Below, in pieces: positions 37,923-49,375 of a DNA stretch of 64,000 nt. How positions within the stretch are numbered: the first letter of the stretch is position 1; every line of letters starts with the position of its first letter. The notes beneath the pieces were generated by a model. That model was not told the origin of the DNA, did not search any database, and saw nothing but the letters and a program-made list of their open reading frames with translations. A program made the translations under genes and the position numbers. The DNA is from Rostratula benghalensis (taxonomy: Eukaryota; Chordata; Aves; Charadriiformes; Rostratulidae). Location of the stretch: the NCBI GenBank assembly GCA_013399305.1, contig VXAI01000191.1:951191-1015190 (forward strand). The letters are read 5' to 3'.

Positions 37923-38680
37923 TGTATTGGATTTGCATGGCAAGATTTCGGTAGCACAAGGCCTACAGGGGTAGCTTCTGTGAGAAGCTGCTAGAAGCTT
38001 CACCCATATCTGATAGACTACATGGTAGCCATCTCCAAGACGGACTTGCTGCTGGCCAAGGTCAAGCCCATCAAAACCTGGACAACTGCAGCCAGAGAGA
38101 GGAATGACAATATGTGAGAGCAACAACTCTGCAGACGCCAAGGTCAATGAAGAAGTGGGAGGAGGAGATGCTCCAGGTACCAGAGCAGATTCCCCTGCAG
38201 CCCATGATAAAGGCCATGCTGGAGCTGTCTGTTCCTGATGGACTGCACCCTATAGAAAGACTCACGCTGGAAAAATTTGTAGAGGACTGTCTCCCATGGG
38301 AGGGACCCCAGGCTGGAACAGGGTAAGAGTGTGAGGAGTCCTCCCTCTGAGAAGGAAGGAGTGGCAGAGACAACGTGTGAGGAACAGAGAACAATCCCCA
38401 TTTCCCATCTCCCTGTGCCACTCAGGGTGAGGAGAGAGAGAAATTATGAGAGAAGTTGAGCCTAGGAAGAAGGCTCACTGTATTTCTCACTATCCTACTC
38501 TGATTTCTCACTATACTATTCTGATTTGATTGGTAATTAATTAAACTAATTTTCCCTGAAGCAAGTCTGTTTTGCCCATGATAGCTGAATGATCTCTCCC
38601 TGCCTTTGTCTCAACCCATAAGCCTGTCTCCCCTGTCCAACTGAAGAGGGGAGTGATGGAGCTTTGGTGGGCACCCATCA
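37923..38680 (+). mobile_element. LTR-like avian interspersed repeat (ERV-related, solo)
   Basis: The segment matches, from memory, a repeat seen often in bird genomes. It begins TGTATTGG, continues with GTGAGAAGCTGCTAGAAGCTTC, CTCCAAGACGGAC and GAGAGCAACAACTCTGCAGAC, then CCAGAGCAGATTCCCCTGCAGCCC, GAGGACTGTCTCCCATGGGAG, GAGTGTGAGGAGTCCTCC, and ends near GGAGTGATGGAGCTTTGGTGGGCACC. The TG start and LTR-like length suggest a solo long terminal repeat, but the family name and class are not certain. Compared with the recalled form it has lost several internal GC-rich repeat units, and a 20-odd-bp TTTCTCACTAT...CTGATT unit is duplicated near 38485-38525. No gag, pol or env is adjacent. Frames inside it are not genes. 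Confidence 0.7.
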
Positions 38681-40029
38681 GAAACAGAGAAAAATAACCC
38701 AGCAACACTGGAACATTGATTTGTCAGTCAAGACTCTCTACTTTACTCTTAGGTCTCAAATACATATAGGCAGTTTACATTAAAAACACAAAGCCAAAAC
38801 CCATCACAACATAATGGGGGTCCTGCTTTCAAAAGTAATAGCTGGAAGGGGGGGAGAGGAGAGAGATGGGCGTTTTAAGTTGTTTCATTTTACTCCATAT
38901 TTACAGCACCCTTAAATTGCAAAATCAATCTTAAAATTTTCAAAATTTTTGTTTTTCCAAAGGCAAAATGGAACATTAAAATGCACATTTAGGATTAATG
39001 AATCAGATAGTTTGTAGACCTATTGTGGATGTTACCCGTGATTAATTTTGCTGTAGTTTGACTTTCAGTTTATTGAAGCGCTAATGAATTTTTGATTATA
39101 ATATAAAATTTATTTTTTCCTGTAAAACATTATTAATGCCATTTCAGAGATTAATGGTGCAACCAGAATGCTTCATTTATCATCACCAGATCACTGCTGA
39201 ATTTACCTATAAAACTCCCCCTTCATCCAGTTTATAACACATTGCTCCACTGAGTTGAAATTCTACCTAAAATTTTATGACAGCAAAAGTATATTACCGC
39301 AATTAAAATATCAATAAAATAACCCATAGCACGATTTTCACTATCCTTTGTACTATGCTGGCAAGACACAAGGATTAAAGTGAGCATGAGCCCTTTTCTG
39401 ATTTAACTGTGCCCAGGGAGAATCCAGCCACAGTGTTTGAACAGAAAGATTTGATAACATTAATCAAAACAACTAGACGAAAAGCTAAATGGATTCTGAA
39501 TCCCATTAATCATAAAATTAATTTTCACTAACACAGTACCCTTTCTGCCCCTTTCTTACCAGTGGTAGGCCAGGTACTAAGGATTAGTTTTGTTGCCATT
39601 TCTGTATTGCCTCTTGTTCTGCGGTCACCATCAAAGCATCTGAGCTCCTTACAGTAGTTCTTTAAGCAATCTAACTACCATTTTCCACATATTTTTCTAT
39701 CATTCTTTCTCTAGGCAGAAGAAATGTAGTTGGAAGTCTGCTTTATTCGAGAAAAATGCAATTTTCAGCAAAGGAGAAAGGTATTCTTCCCTGTGCTCGG
39801 CACTTAATTCTGCTGCAGATTGCAGCTTTCAGAATTATTACCTGCTATAAATCCTGCCTTAGAATTGGCAATGTCAGTACTGGTTGATAAAGAGTTTAAC
39901 TCTCTTGCATATCTTTGGAGTGGGCTTGGGAAAAACATGTCACATTTTGCTAGACCTGTTCCAGTGTGTGCTTTGTTCTGGAGAGGTCTGATCTCTCACT
40001 TTCTCTGCCTCTTCTTACGGTGAAAACTG
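38681..40029. other. gene-free AT-rich interval
   Basis: No gene or clear repeat is visible between the LTR-like element and the next CR1. A few hundred bases after 38681 could be decayed internal sequence of the same element, but nothing in them is recognisable. Confidence 0.6.
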
Positions 40030-40909
40030 ATTGAAATCTTATGACTGGAGTGTAGCTATTGAGAGCTACAGGCCATTCAGAATGGACAGGAGAGGAAGGA
40101 GGGGCAGAGGTGTTGCCCTCTGTGTTAAGGAATGGATAGAGAGTGAGAAGATGTCCCTAAAGCCCTCCCTGGGGGCAGATGAGGAAAGAATTGAGAGCTT
40201 GTGGGGGAGGATTGAGGGAGAGGTCAATATGAGGGACACAGTCGTGGGAGTTTATTACAGACCACCTGATCAGGATGGGGAAATTGATGAGACCTTTTGC
40301 ACACAGCTCAAAGTAGCATTGCAATCACAGGCATTGGTTTTCAATCATCCTGTTATCTGCTGGGAAGGCTACACAGCCAGACATGTACAGTCCAGGAGGT
40401 TCCCCCCAGTGTATTGACGATAACTTCTTGACTCAGGTGGTGGAAGAGGCAACATGGAGAGATGTTCTCCCAGACCTAGTACTGACAAACAAAGAGGGAC
40501 TGGTGAAGGACATTAAGGTTTGAGGTAGCCTTGGCTGCAGTGACCATGAAATACAGAGTTCCAAATTATGGAGAATATGTGCAAAACACCTATAAATACT
40601 TAAAGGGTGAGTGTCAAGAGGAAGAGGCTAGTATTTTTTCAGTGGTGTCCAATGACAGGACAAGAGGAAATGGACAGAAACTTGTACATAAGTAGTTCCA
40701 TCTAAACATGAGGAGGAACTTCTTTACTTTGAGGGTAGCAGAGCCCTTGAAACAGGCTGCCCAGAGAGGTGGTGGAGTCTCCATCTCTGGAGACATTCAA
40801 AACCACCTGGACAAATTCCTGTGCAACCTGATATAGGAGGATGTGCTTTAGTAGGGGGTTTGGACTAGATGATTTCCAGAGGTCCCTCCCAAACCATATG
40901 ATTCTGTGA
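40030..40909 (+). mobile_element. CR1 LINE: endonuclease part joined to 3' end
   Basis: The left 525 bases match the APE-type endonuclease region of CR1 ORF2. Visible pieces are GVALCVKEWIE (from about 40106), IESLWGRIEGE (40192 on), VVGVYYRPPDQDGEIDE (about 40242-40290), the DDNFLTQVVEEAT block (about 40419-40457) and DLVLTNKEGLV, then GCSDHE (to about 40550). The reading frame breaks near 40415 and again near 40520. At about 40556-40585 the sequence switches to the CR1 3' region (ATAAATACTTAAAGGGTGAG, then CAATGACAGGACAAGAGG) and runs to the normal end, GATTTCCAGAGGTCCCTCCC followed by ATGATTCTGTGA. The complete reverse transcriptase is missing. It cannot mobilise itself. Confidence 0.93.
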
Positions 40910-43399
40910 AAACCCAGGCAATCACAATGATTCACCAAAATCCTTGACTTCTTGTTCTGTGGGCAGTGTCTTTTAATAGCTATTGATACTTGATTGACCC
41001 CCACTCCACCTTCTGGCCAACAGCTAATTTGAGATGTATGTGCACTCAGCTAAATATCCTGATGAGTTCAATCTGTTCTAGATTTAGTACAGCTCACTCC
41101 AATGTCTGTTAAACCTGGTAGTGAAATAGCATATTCTTATTGAATGCAAAGCAGTTTTGCAATGGCTGGTGTATCCACAATGTGTCTCAGACTCTGAACA
41201 TAAGGTTTGCCTGCAGATATTAGTGGAAAGGTAAATACCACCCTGACATTACTCAGTTTGAAGGCAGTAGTAGTACTGTGTCTGTGGGATGTGTTGGGAA
41301 GGTAAGGAATATTTGATGGAGTGATATTCTCTGTCTGTCTTCCAAGTCAGGAAACTAAAAGGCTTATTCTAGTATTAGTTTTTAATAGTAAAGAATTAAG
41401 AGCATATATTTTTCAAATGCATTAAGTCTAATACTTACTCTACCTTTTTAGTTCCTGGTGGATAGGGCTTTCTTCTACTCCTGGCAATTCACAGATCATG
41501 ATATTATAAAATTCTAATAGGATTCATGGTTTAACAACAGAAAGAGTAATTTTTAATTGTGTAACTTAATTTCTTTTTTGTTCAAGTTTTTTCTTTATAA
41601 CAATCAATAAATGGTCCCACAGATGCATCAAACTTGCTGTTCTCAAACTTCCAAGGTTCTGATTTAGGTTGATGCAAAAGTGTTGAAAGTCCCACTAATC
41701 TGAGAGAATAACAAGTAATTTTGCTGCTAACAACTGTAGGAAATTATTTATGCTGCTATTATCTGGGAGAGAGAGCATATTGCCATGGTTAGGGGCAGAG
41801 GCATGGAGTTACTGCAGAGAGCATTTCCAACTTCCTTTTTAAATGTAAATCTTTCATCTAGTAATGGTGACTTACTGTGCAGCTTTTAATTCTTGTTTAT
41901 TTCAAAATACTTTGAATGTGTATATAAGCATTTTGTGGTATTTTTCCTTCATCTTTTCTTCCTATTCCTCATTCTTAAGTGCTTGTGCTGTGCTGTATTC
42001 TCAATCGTGACTTCTGCTTATTTCCAGAAAACTTTTATCCAGCAACTTTTCTTTTCATAGGACTGCTTGAATATCTGACACTGGGCACATAGATATTTTT
42101 GTTGGCGGTCCAAATCACCAAGGGATATATGGAAATGAAAGAGAAAGGAATCTTGCCTTGGTCTATAGTGTAGTGATGGATGTGCTTTATAATTGCAGTG
42201 TAACATGCCTCACCATTGCTTTATGCTCCATGCACAGGGATTAGGGGCCTGAGGTAATTATGAACCTACTTGTACATTAGTCCATCAATTTTTTTGGCCT
42301 TTCTATTCTGTGACTGTATTCAGACAACAAACCTATTGTCTACCACTCCTATTTTGTGTGCGTAAGTGACATTCCTGATTCTATATAATACACACATTAC
42401 TCTCCCTTTCACCAAATCTTGCTTAGTCCTGTCCTAAAGCATTATCTACAAGTAATGTGAACTGCTGAGGTTTTCACTGTGCTAATTTGATCTTAGAGAG
42501 CGTGGAACTGTGCCTTTTGAATTACCCTCTATAATTTTGGTATACTAACAGCTACACCAGTTTTGAAAACAGAAAAAAAATTGCAGATAAGGACAAATTA
42601 AGAAAGTAAGCAGATAAATGGAAAAATCAGGCTGGGTTCTTATGGGCTTAATATAATTGTTTGAAACAGTTTTAAAATATTAATTTCATGAAGCAGTGGA
42701 TGGTGATGAAAGAATCTGAGGAAGTGTAATTTGAGGAATAAAACCCACCCGGTAGGTATTTAATAATCCATCCCAAAATCTACTTACAACAGCAACAGTG
42801 ATGGTTTTGCAGGATATGCAGTAAAACTCAGGATAAAATATAGAGCAAATGAATTCTGAAGAGAAAACTAGCAAATAAGTAACATGTGGCCTTTACTTTT
42901 GAGTGATGAAGTAGAAGAAATCCACACCAAGTTCAGCAACTCCTCCCAAACAACAGGAATACGTGCAAGTGGCAGAGTAGATCAAAGGAATAGGATTGCT
43001 TTGTATGGGTCCTTCTAACCTGCTAAGTGTGTTTGCTACAAAGCCATGAGGAGTTCTCTCAAATAAAGCTCAAGCATAGACTGTCAGCAGCACATCACTA
43101 TCTGACATTGCTGTTACTGTTTTTAATTGACAGATGCCTGTCAATAAGTTAATTCCAAGAGCACTTTCCACAACGACTCTAGCAAGAGTCAGTTTTCTGT
43201 CAACAGCATAACCGTAGAAATGACACACATTTAATTCTGGCAGCACCACACATGCCAAAAATATCTGAAACATGTGATCCCATCTGGTCCCCTCAGTTAA
43301 GTGGGAATGCAATAAGACAATACTTCAATGAGAGACTTAGAAAGAATTTAGAGCCTTCAGTGCAGTAGTGTGAGCTACGTAGATGTTAGTCTTTTTCTG

Positions 43400-43444
43400 G
43401 TTTTGTATTTGTTTTGTTTTGCTTTGTTTTGTTTTGTTTTTTTG
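43400..43444 (+). repeat. (TTTTG)n microsatellite
   Basis: Irregular TTTTG/TTTGC pentamers ending in a T run. Confidence 0.85.
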
Positions 43445-44849
43445 AGTCAGTAACAGATGTGCAATGAAATAGCAGGGATTATTCTGCTTGGCCAATCTGA
43501 GTACAAAATATCCCTTGGCAATCTTGTTTCAGAGATGTAATGATGGAGACACCCTCATTTTTTTAATCCTCACCCTCTTTACAGCATGACAAAGCACAAT
43601 TATTTTAAAACTAAAATGGAGGGCTACAAAGAGAAATATCTAGAGAAGGACAAGTTCTCTCGCACAGGCTACCTCACAGGTCCTTAAGTCTCCAACAGTT
43701 TTTTTCTATTCATCTCAGTAACCAACCCATGGACGTGTCACATGTGTGGCCATGGAACCACATGGCTGTCTTCTCATTGCTTACCTGTTCACTGCTAACA
43801 CCCTTGGCAATGAAATGTACTGATTTGCTAAGTTTTGAATTATGCTCTTCTCAGAAATGGACAGGAATGCTACCTTCAGTTTGAGGTAAACTATCAGTTG
43901 CTATGACTTCCCTACCTATAGTATATTGTAATCATATGATTTTATGAATCCTCCCAAGGTCCCTCTCATCTCAGGGTGATAGAGGGGAGGCTGCTGCAGG
44001 TCTGTGTTACAGTGAGGTTGAGCATACACACATGGCCAAACACACAGATCAGCAGAGTCGGTGCCTTTATCAGCATCCACATGAACACCCACAATACTCA
44101 CAGAGACATGAGCATCACAGATGGCTTCATCTTGTTCCTCCTTCTGGGGCAGCTGGAATAGGAGTCAGGATATATGCATGCCCTCAGTCTCAATTTGTAA
44201 ACACACATCCAAGGATTCCTTGAACACTAACATGGATTTTAAATCCATCCAATATCTGTGGCCCATCCCCTCACACAGACTGAAGCCTTGGGTATTTTCC
44301 TATGTAGATCTCTTTCTACTCACCAGCTGGTCCAACCTGAAGTACACAAGCAGTTGCACACACAGACTCGGGGTGTGACCCACATAGACTACAGTTAAAA
44401 TGGATTTAACAAGTTAAGACAGGTTGTGGTACCAGGTTTGCCAAAATTTTGCCTATTTGCCATTTTTATTCCCTTTTTTTCTCCATGGCCCTCCCTTCCC
44501 CTGCTTTTGATACTTCCCCTAGCTGTTTTGCACATTCTTAGAGTTGCCTAAAGACACCTCATGGTCCTATATTATTTTCAAATTCTCTCTGCTCTACCTC
44601 AAAATTCTCTTCTGCCTGCACCCCAAAATAAGTCCTGTACACCTTCAGAAAATAATCCCCCTTAGCTGGTATAGCATTCCAGGAAAAGGAATTCTTTCAT
44701 TGAGTTCTCATGGCAGGTAGGATATGGGACAAGGATCCAATCGTTCCACTTCAACAATCTGAGGAGCAGTTGACTTGGTGTGTTCCATATTTACTGGTCA
44801 GGTTACTTGCTGGGTATGTTGGCCTGTCACAGTTCCTTTCACTGTGGTT

Positions 44850-44870
44850 ATCAGGTTAACATAACCTGAT
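44850..44870. promoter_or_regulatory. perfect palindrome resembling a nuclear-receptor IR3 site
   Basis: ATCAGGTTA and TAACCTGAT are exact reverse complements separated by ACA. The core AGGTTA-ACA-TAACCT has the half-site orientation and 3-bp spacing of an oestrogen response element (AGGTCA-N3-TGACCT), with one symmetric substitution per half. Binding by any receptor is inference. No promoter or gene is seen nearby. Confidence 0.3.
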
Positions 44871-47800
44871 TGAAAAAAAAAGGTAGTCACCACTGTCACG
44901 ACACAAATACCATTAAATATACAATATACATATTAAATTTTTACAAGGAATTAAAATAAACTGTTATCAACAACAGAAACATTCTGTTTACTACTTTTCA
45001 TGCACAATTTTCCAAGCCCTCTTGGTCTTAAAATGTTGAAGATGTCCATGTAAAAGTCTGTCAGAGAAGATATTCTGATGATCACTGTTTCTACTCCTGG
45101 CCTCTTCAAAATCCTCAGAAATAACAATTACAAAATTAATGTGTTTTGAGTTTAATTTGTATTTGTTTAATTTATTAATGCAATCTTCTATATGAATTAG
45201 TTCTTTTTATAATCACGATACACACAAAATGCAGATATATATGTAAAATACATAGATCTCTGCATCAAGGAAGATAGAATGAGATAGCAAAATGAATTGC
45301 TTTCAGAAAAAAAGAAATTATGCTTCTTCCAAATTTTTCATAAGTCTGCTGAGTTATGAAAATACAATACAAATACAAGGCAAGGACTGCACAAGCTCAA
45401 CCTGTAAAGGATGGAATAATGTATGAATTTAAAAAGTCAGACGATAGCAGCACAAATGACTGCCATATATCAAAACACTCTTCTCATGACTCCTGTATAT
45501 CATCTTGAAGCTCTCCTTCTCTAACTCTCTTACGTACTAATTATGCGATAAGAGCAAACTTTGGTTAGGATAGAAAGGCAATCTTATTCTATCTTGCAGG
45601 CCTGACAAATCAGTCAACTTGTTTATAAGAAAGAGTCTTAATTCAGAAATCCTTCAGCATATGTTTCTTTAATTTATGCAGTGCTTCAGGATTCAGAGGC
45701 AGAAAAAAGACTGCAGTGTGATCCCTAGTGAATAACTGATATACTCACATGCATTTAGGTCAATGAAAGCTCTGTAGAATTTATGCTGGCATAAACAAAG
45801 TTGACTAAATTTAGCTGAATCATCACTTCATTAGGCATTCCTTTTTATTCCTGCATCAGATAGTCATGAACACAGGCATTAAAAAAAATATTTTCTTCTT
45901 TTCATAGATGCATCTTTGGAATTTCACGCTTAATATTGTGGTTTAGTACAACTGTTGCAGTTTCCACTGGATAAGTACAGTCTTTAAAGGCTTAGGGAAA
46001 AAAAATATATGACAACATCCTTCTTAAAATGAAAATATTTCCTTTAGAAAGTGATATCTAGGTGATGTCTTTTACACTTATGTCCAGTGTCAGATTACAA
46101 CAGCAGAATTCAGTTCAAAATTAAAATATCTAAATTTAGTTCCATATGTATAGGTACATGTATGTAAGACATACCTAAATCCCCATGGAGTTAATGAGTA
46201 TCTGTTTAATGAAATGTAACTTACAACCCTGCTAGAAGTTAACTCTAAAGCAAATACTTAGGTCTTTGATTCTATTGCCCACCTATAGACACTTAATTCT
46301 ATATAACATGCTCTCGAATAACCAAGACAACCTTGTGAGGCTGGCAGATCTAGTACAGGACACTTGTGTCCGTTGCAATCAGCAGCTGAAAGGCAGACAG
46401 CAGAGCTTAGAGTATCTCATCCCACGGAACACTCGTGTGGGCAACTGAGCAAAGCCTCAGATGTCTTTTGACTGCAACTTCGTGTCTGTAGGCAGTGATG
46501 TGTGGAGAGCTACATTTAACTCTGATTTCTGAATTGAATCCTTCACAGGTTACAGTGAATATTGCAGCAAGTTCTTCCCACAGGACTTTCTAGAAAGTGG
46601 TCTGGTCATACTGCATCCATTTATTTTTGGTATCTTGGATTGTATGGAAATAATGGAATTCAGTATAGTTAGGGATCACTGTCAAATCTACTGTTTGTGA
46701 ACACAGATTCACAAATCTGTCCTGAGTTTTTCAGCTTCCCTTTCAGACTCCTTTACCCATAACTTGTATTCACAAAATCATTTTCAGCTACCATTCAATT
46801 CTAGAAGCAACAGGTCTCCAGTTTCCAAACATTAGATGGAAGTTGTATAAATACCTTGCTTTTGATAGTATACGTCAGTTTCATGCCTACCTCTTCAAAA
46901 TTGCAAATAGAAGGGTTTTTTTCTCTGCTCAAACCTGCTGACAGACTCAGTGAACCAAGGTTCTCAGAGCATCCATGGCTAACAGGCTCTTCAGACACAA
47001 CTGGAGTGAAGGTGATGTATGCTGTCCAATATGCTCAATGATTAAAACACTAATTAAGAACATCAGAGATCCTGCTTCATGCCTGTCTTGAGCCTACTGT
47101 GATTCAAACACCGCAGCATGCATTTCCGAGCTCACTAACCACAGCTTCCTCTTGCTACATTAAAGATACTTAAAACCTAGCACTTGTCTTGCTAACGATC
47201 ACCCGAACCCGGTTGAGATGGTTACCTACTCGCAGTGCTGGATTTGTGGGCTCTGTTCTTAGATACATCTCCTGTTACAGATTCTGTAAATTGGTGAGGT
47301 TTTGCAATAGGCACTATTGCACAGCATAAATCCCTTTTCTTGTATCTGCCCTATGTTTTCTTTTGTAGATAGATCAATTACATAGTTTAGTTTGGTTTAG
47401 TATTCTCATGCCACAGAAATTAAACACTGGTGAAGATGTTTAGCATCATTTCCCCTCCTCAGATCAGTGCAACATTATTCCCTGTTGAGCTCTTCACCGT
47501 ATGTTTCCAGCTATAAATTATTCTTTCTTTTGTTATACTTGTAAAATTGATTCATTCCAATATGCTTAACTATCCTTCTGTGAAAATTATTCTGAGTAGT
47601 ATTTACATATCTAGAACTGAAGAATTAAAGATAAATAACTTTTCTAATTTAAATTCTCCTGTTAGGAAAAAAAAACAACCCTAAGGAAACCTCTAATGAA
47701 CTGCATACATACATTTGTTTGAATATCTTGGACGTATGCCTGTGATTTTATATAAAGGAACAGGAACTTGAATAGATGAGGATTTCCTAAGAGTATTAGC

Positions 47801-48713
47801 TTCTTTCCAAAATTAAGCTAGTTTTTAATTCTTCACAGATCAATGATTGACATAGTTTAAGTTTTAGTCTTTAATCTTTTTAGCTTATTTTTCCCCCCTT
47901 GCAAACTGAGGGCTGGTCTGAAAAAAATTATGAACAAACAATTCCTGTATTCAGAAGCACTTTCTCAAGCCAGAAAGTTTTTATCTATGACATAATGTAG
48001 AGAAAAGAAAGAGAGCTTAAATCACTCTCTGCATGAACTGGTGACCCTTGTAATATACTAATGGTTTCACATTTATCAAACTAAGACTAAATTACCCAAA
48101 TACATCTCAAACAAATCTGTAGGGGGTTAGTGTTACATGAGAAGTGTTTCTAATTTTCTTTAATCAGCATGTGAGAAACAGACAAATTGCTCCATTTGAG
48201 AAAATATATTCAATGACTTGTAAAACTCATTCTGGAAGAGAGCATGTTGACTAATAGAAGGGAGGGAAAACATTGCTTAGCTATTTATTTTTTTAGTCTT
48301 CACTGCCATAACACTGAAAATTCAGAAGGGAAGAACATAATGTCTTTGATTGTTAATAGGCACAAATGTACGTAGAAAGAGAATCAAGAGTTCTACATGG
48401 TTCCTGGCTTGTCACGAGTATGTATTACAAATACAGATATATTTGTAAAGGCACAGAGAGATTGAAAAGATTCTTTTTAGGAGTTTAACACTTGAGTTAT
48501 GACAGGTGAAATACTCCAAAGAAGACAGCTCCTTTAAGTCAGTACAGATTCAGTGTGAAGGGCAGGACTGATATCTTGAAAAAAACCACAAGAGTTTGCC
48601 TGATCCAGCTTCCACTGAAATATGTCAAAATGCCCAGTATACATTGGGTCTTACTTGCAGCTGGGTTTGGCTTTCTTTGGTAATGAAAAATAAATGTAGA
48701 CAAGCCATAGATT

Positions 48714-48742
48714 TAAATAAATAAATAAACAAATAAATAAAA
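48714..48742 (+). repeat. (AAAT)n microsatellite
   Basis: About seven AAAT units with one AAAC variant. Confidence 0.88.
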
Positions 48743-49129
48743 TATGACATCCATGTAATGAAGAGACCATGTTAAGACCTGTTTTGCACCATGTGTACTC
48801 TGCTGGCATTATGGTGTTCAGTTGTCTGACCGTAGGCATTCAGTACAACTTAATCTCCGAGGGTTCAGAAAGGATTGTCCCAGGCCCCTCCAAGCCCCTA
48901 TAGTCTGACAGAAGTGATGCACACAGCATTATATGCCTATTTTACCACAGATTAAATCAACCCCAAGAGTAAGATTAATTTAATGTACCTCTTAGCATTT
49001 AAACATTAGATAAATTAGTGTAACTTGGTCAACCAGACAGTAGTTGGTAGAGAAACAGGAAACAGGTGGGAGGCCCATACCATCTGAAGATGGGTATTTT
49101 AGAACAGTCTCTGAGGAGTCTTTCTCTGT

Positions 49130-49178
49130 GGAACCATAGAATGCTGGAATACCAGGTTGGCAGGAAACTCAAAAATCC
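49130..49178 (-). mobile_element. possible decayed CR1 3' tail
   Basis: GAACCATAGAATGCTGGAA followed by AGGTTGGCAGGAAACTCAAAAAT resembles the complement of a CR1 terminus (AATCATAGAAT, then GGTTGGAAGGGACCTCAAAGAT). Many mismatches and the short length make this uncertain. Confidence 0.45.
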
Positions 49179-49291
49179 CAACATTAGACAAATTTTAGAT
49201 AGTTTAATGTATGTGAGAGCAATCACGCCATAGAATGTTGATAAACTAGTATTCTGGTCTAATATGACCTATTTCAAGTAAAATTCCACGT

Positions 49292-49363
49292 TCCCTGGTG
49301 GTCTAGTGGTTAGGATTCGGCGCTCTCACCGCCGCGGCCCGGGTTCGATTCCCGGTCAGGGAA
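49292..49363 (+). tRNA. tRNA-Glu (anticodon CTC)
   Basis: A complete 72-nt tRNA that decodes GAG. The acceptor stem TCCCTGG pairs with TCAGGGA (last pair G-U). The D arm is GTCTAGTGGTTAGGAT. The anticodon stem CGGCG/CGCCG encloses the loop CTCTCAC with anticodon CTC. The T stem CCGGG/CCCGG encloses TTCGATT, and the discriminator base is A. Both internal Pol III promoter elements are intact: the A box around TGGTCTAGTGG and the B box GGTTCGATTCC (49342-49352). No intron and no encoded CCA are present, which argues against a retroposed copy. It matches the recalled vertebrate tRNA-Glu-CTC sequence throughout. It stands alone, with no other tRNA gene in the window. Confidence 0.97.
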
Positions 49364-49369
49364 AATTAG

Positions 49370-49375
49370 TTCTTT
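49370..49375 (+). terminator. possible weak Pol III terminator
   Basis: TTCTTT lies 7 nt past the tRNA end. Interrupted T-runs like this can act as non-canonical Pol III terminators. The first uninterrupted TTTT is only at 49441-49444, about 78 nt downstream. Confidence 0.4.

Larger units (their letters stand above)
40910..49291. other. gene-free AT-rich interval
   Basis: No supported gene in about 8.4 kb. It holds a TTTTG microsatellite (43400-43444), a symmetric palindrome (44850-44870), an AAAT microsatellite (48714-48742) and a possible CR1 scrap (49130-49178). Frames of 60-85 codons look like chance. Confidence 0.65.

Noticed and set aside
40031..40417. 128-codon plus-strand frame as a possible host gene
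   Set aside because: The translation is a broken piece of the CR1 endonuclease, with a frame break at its end.
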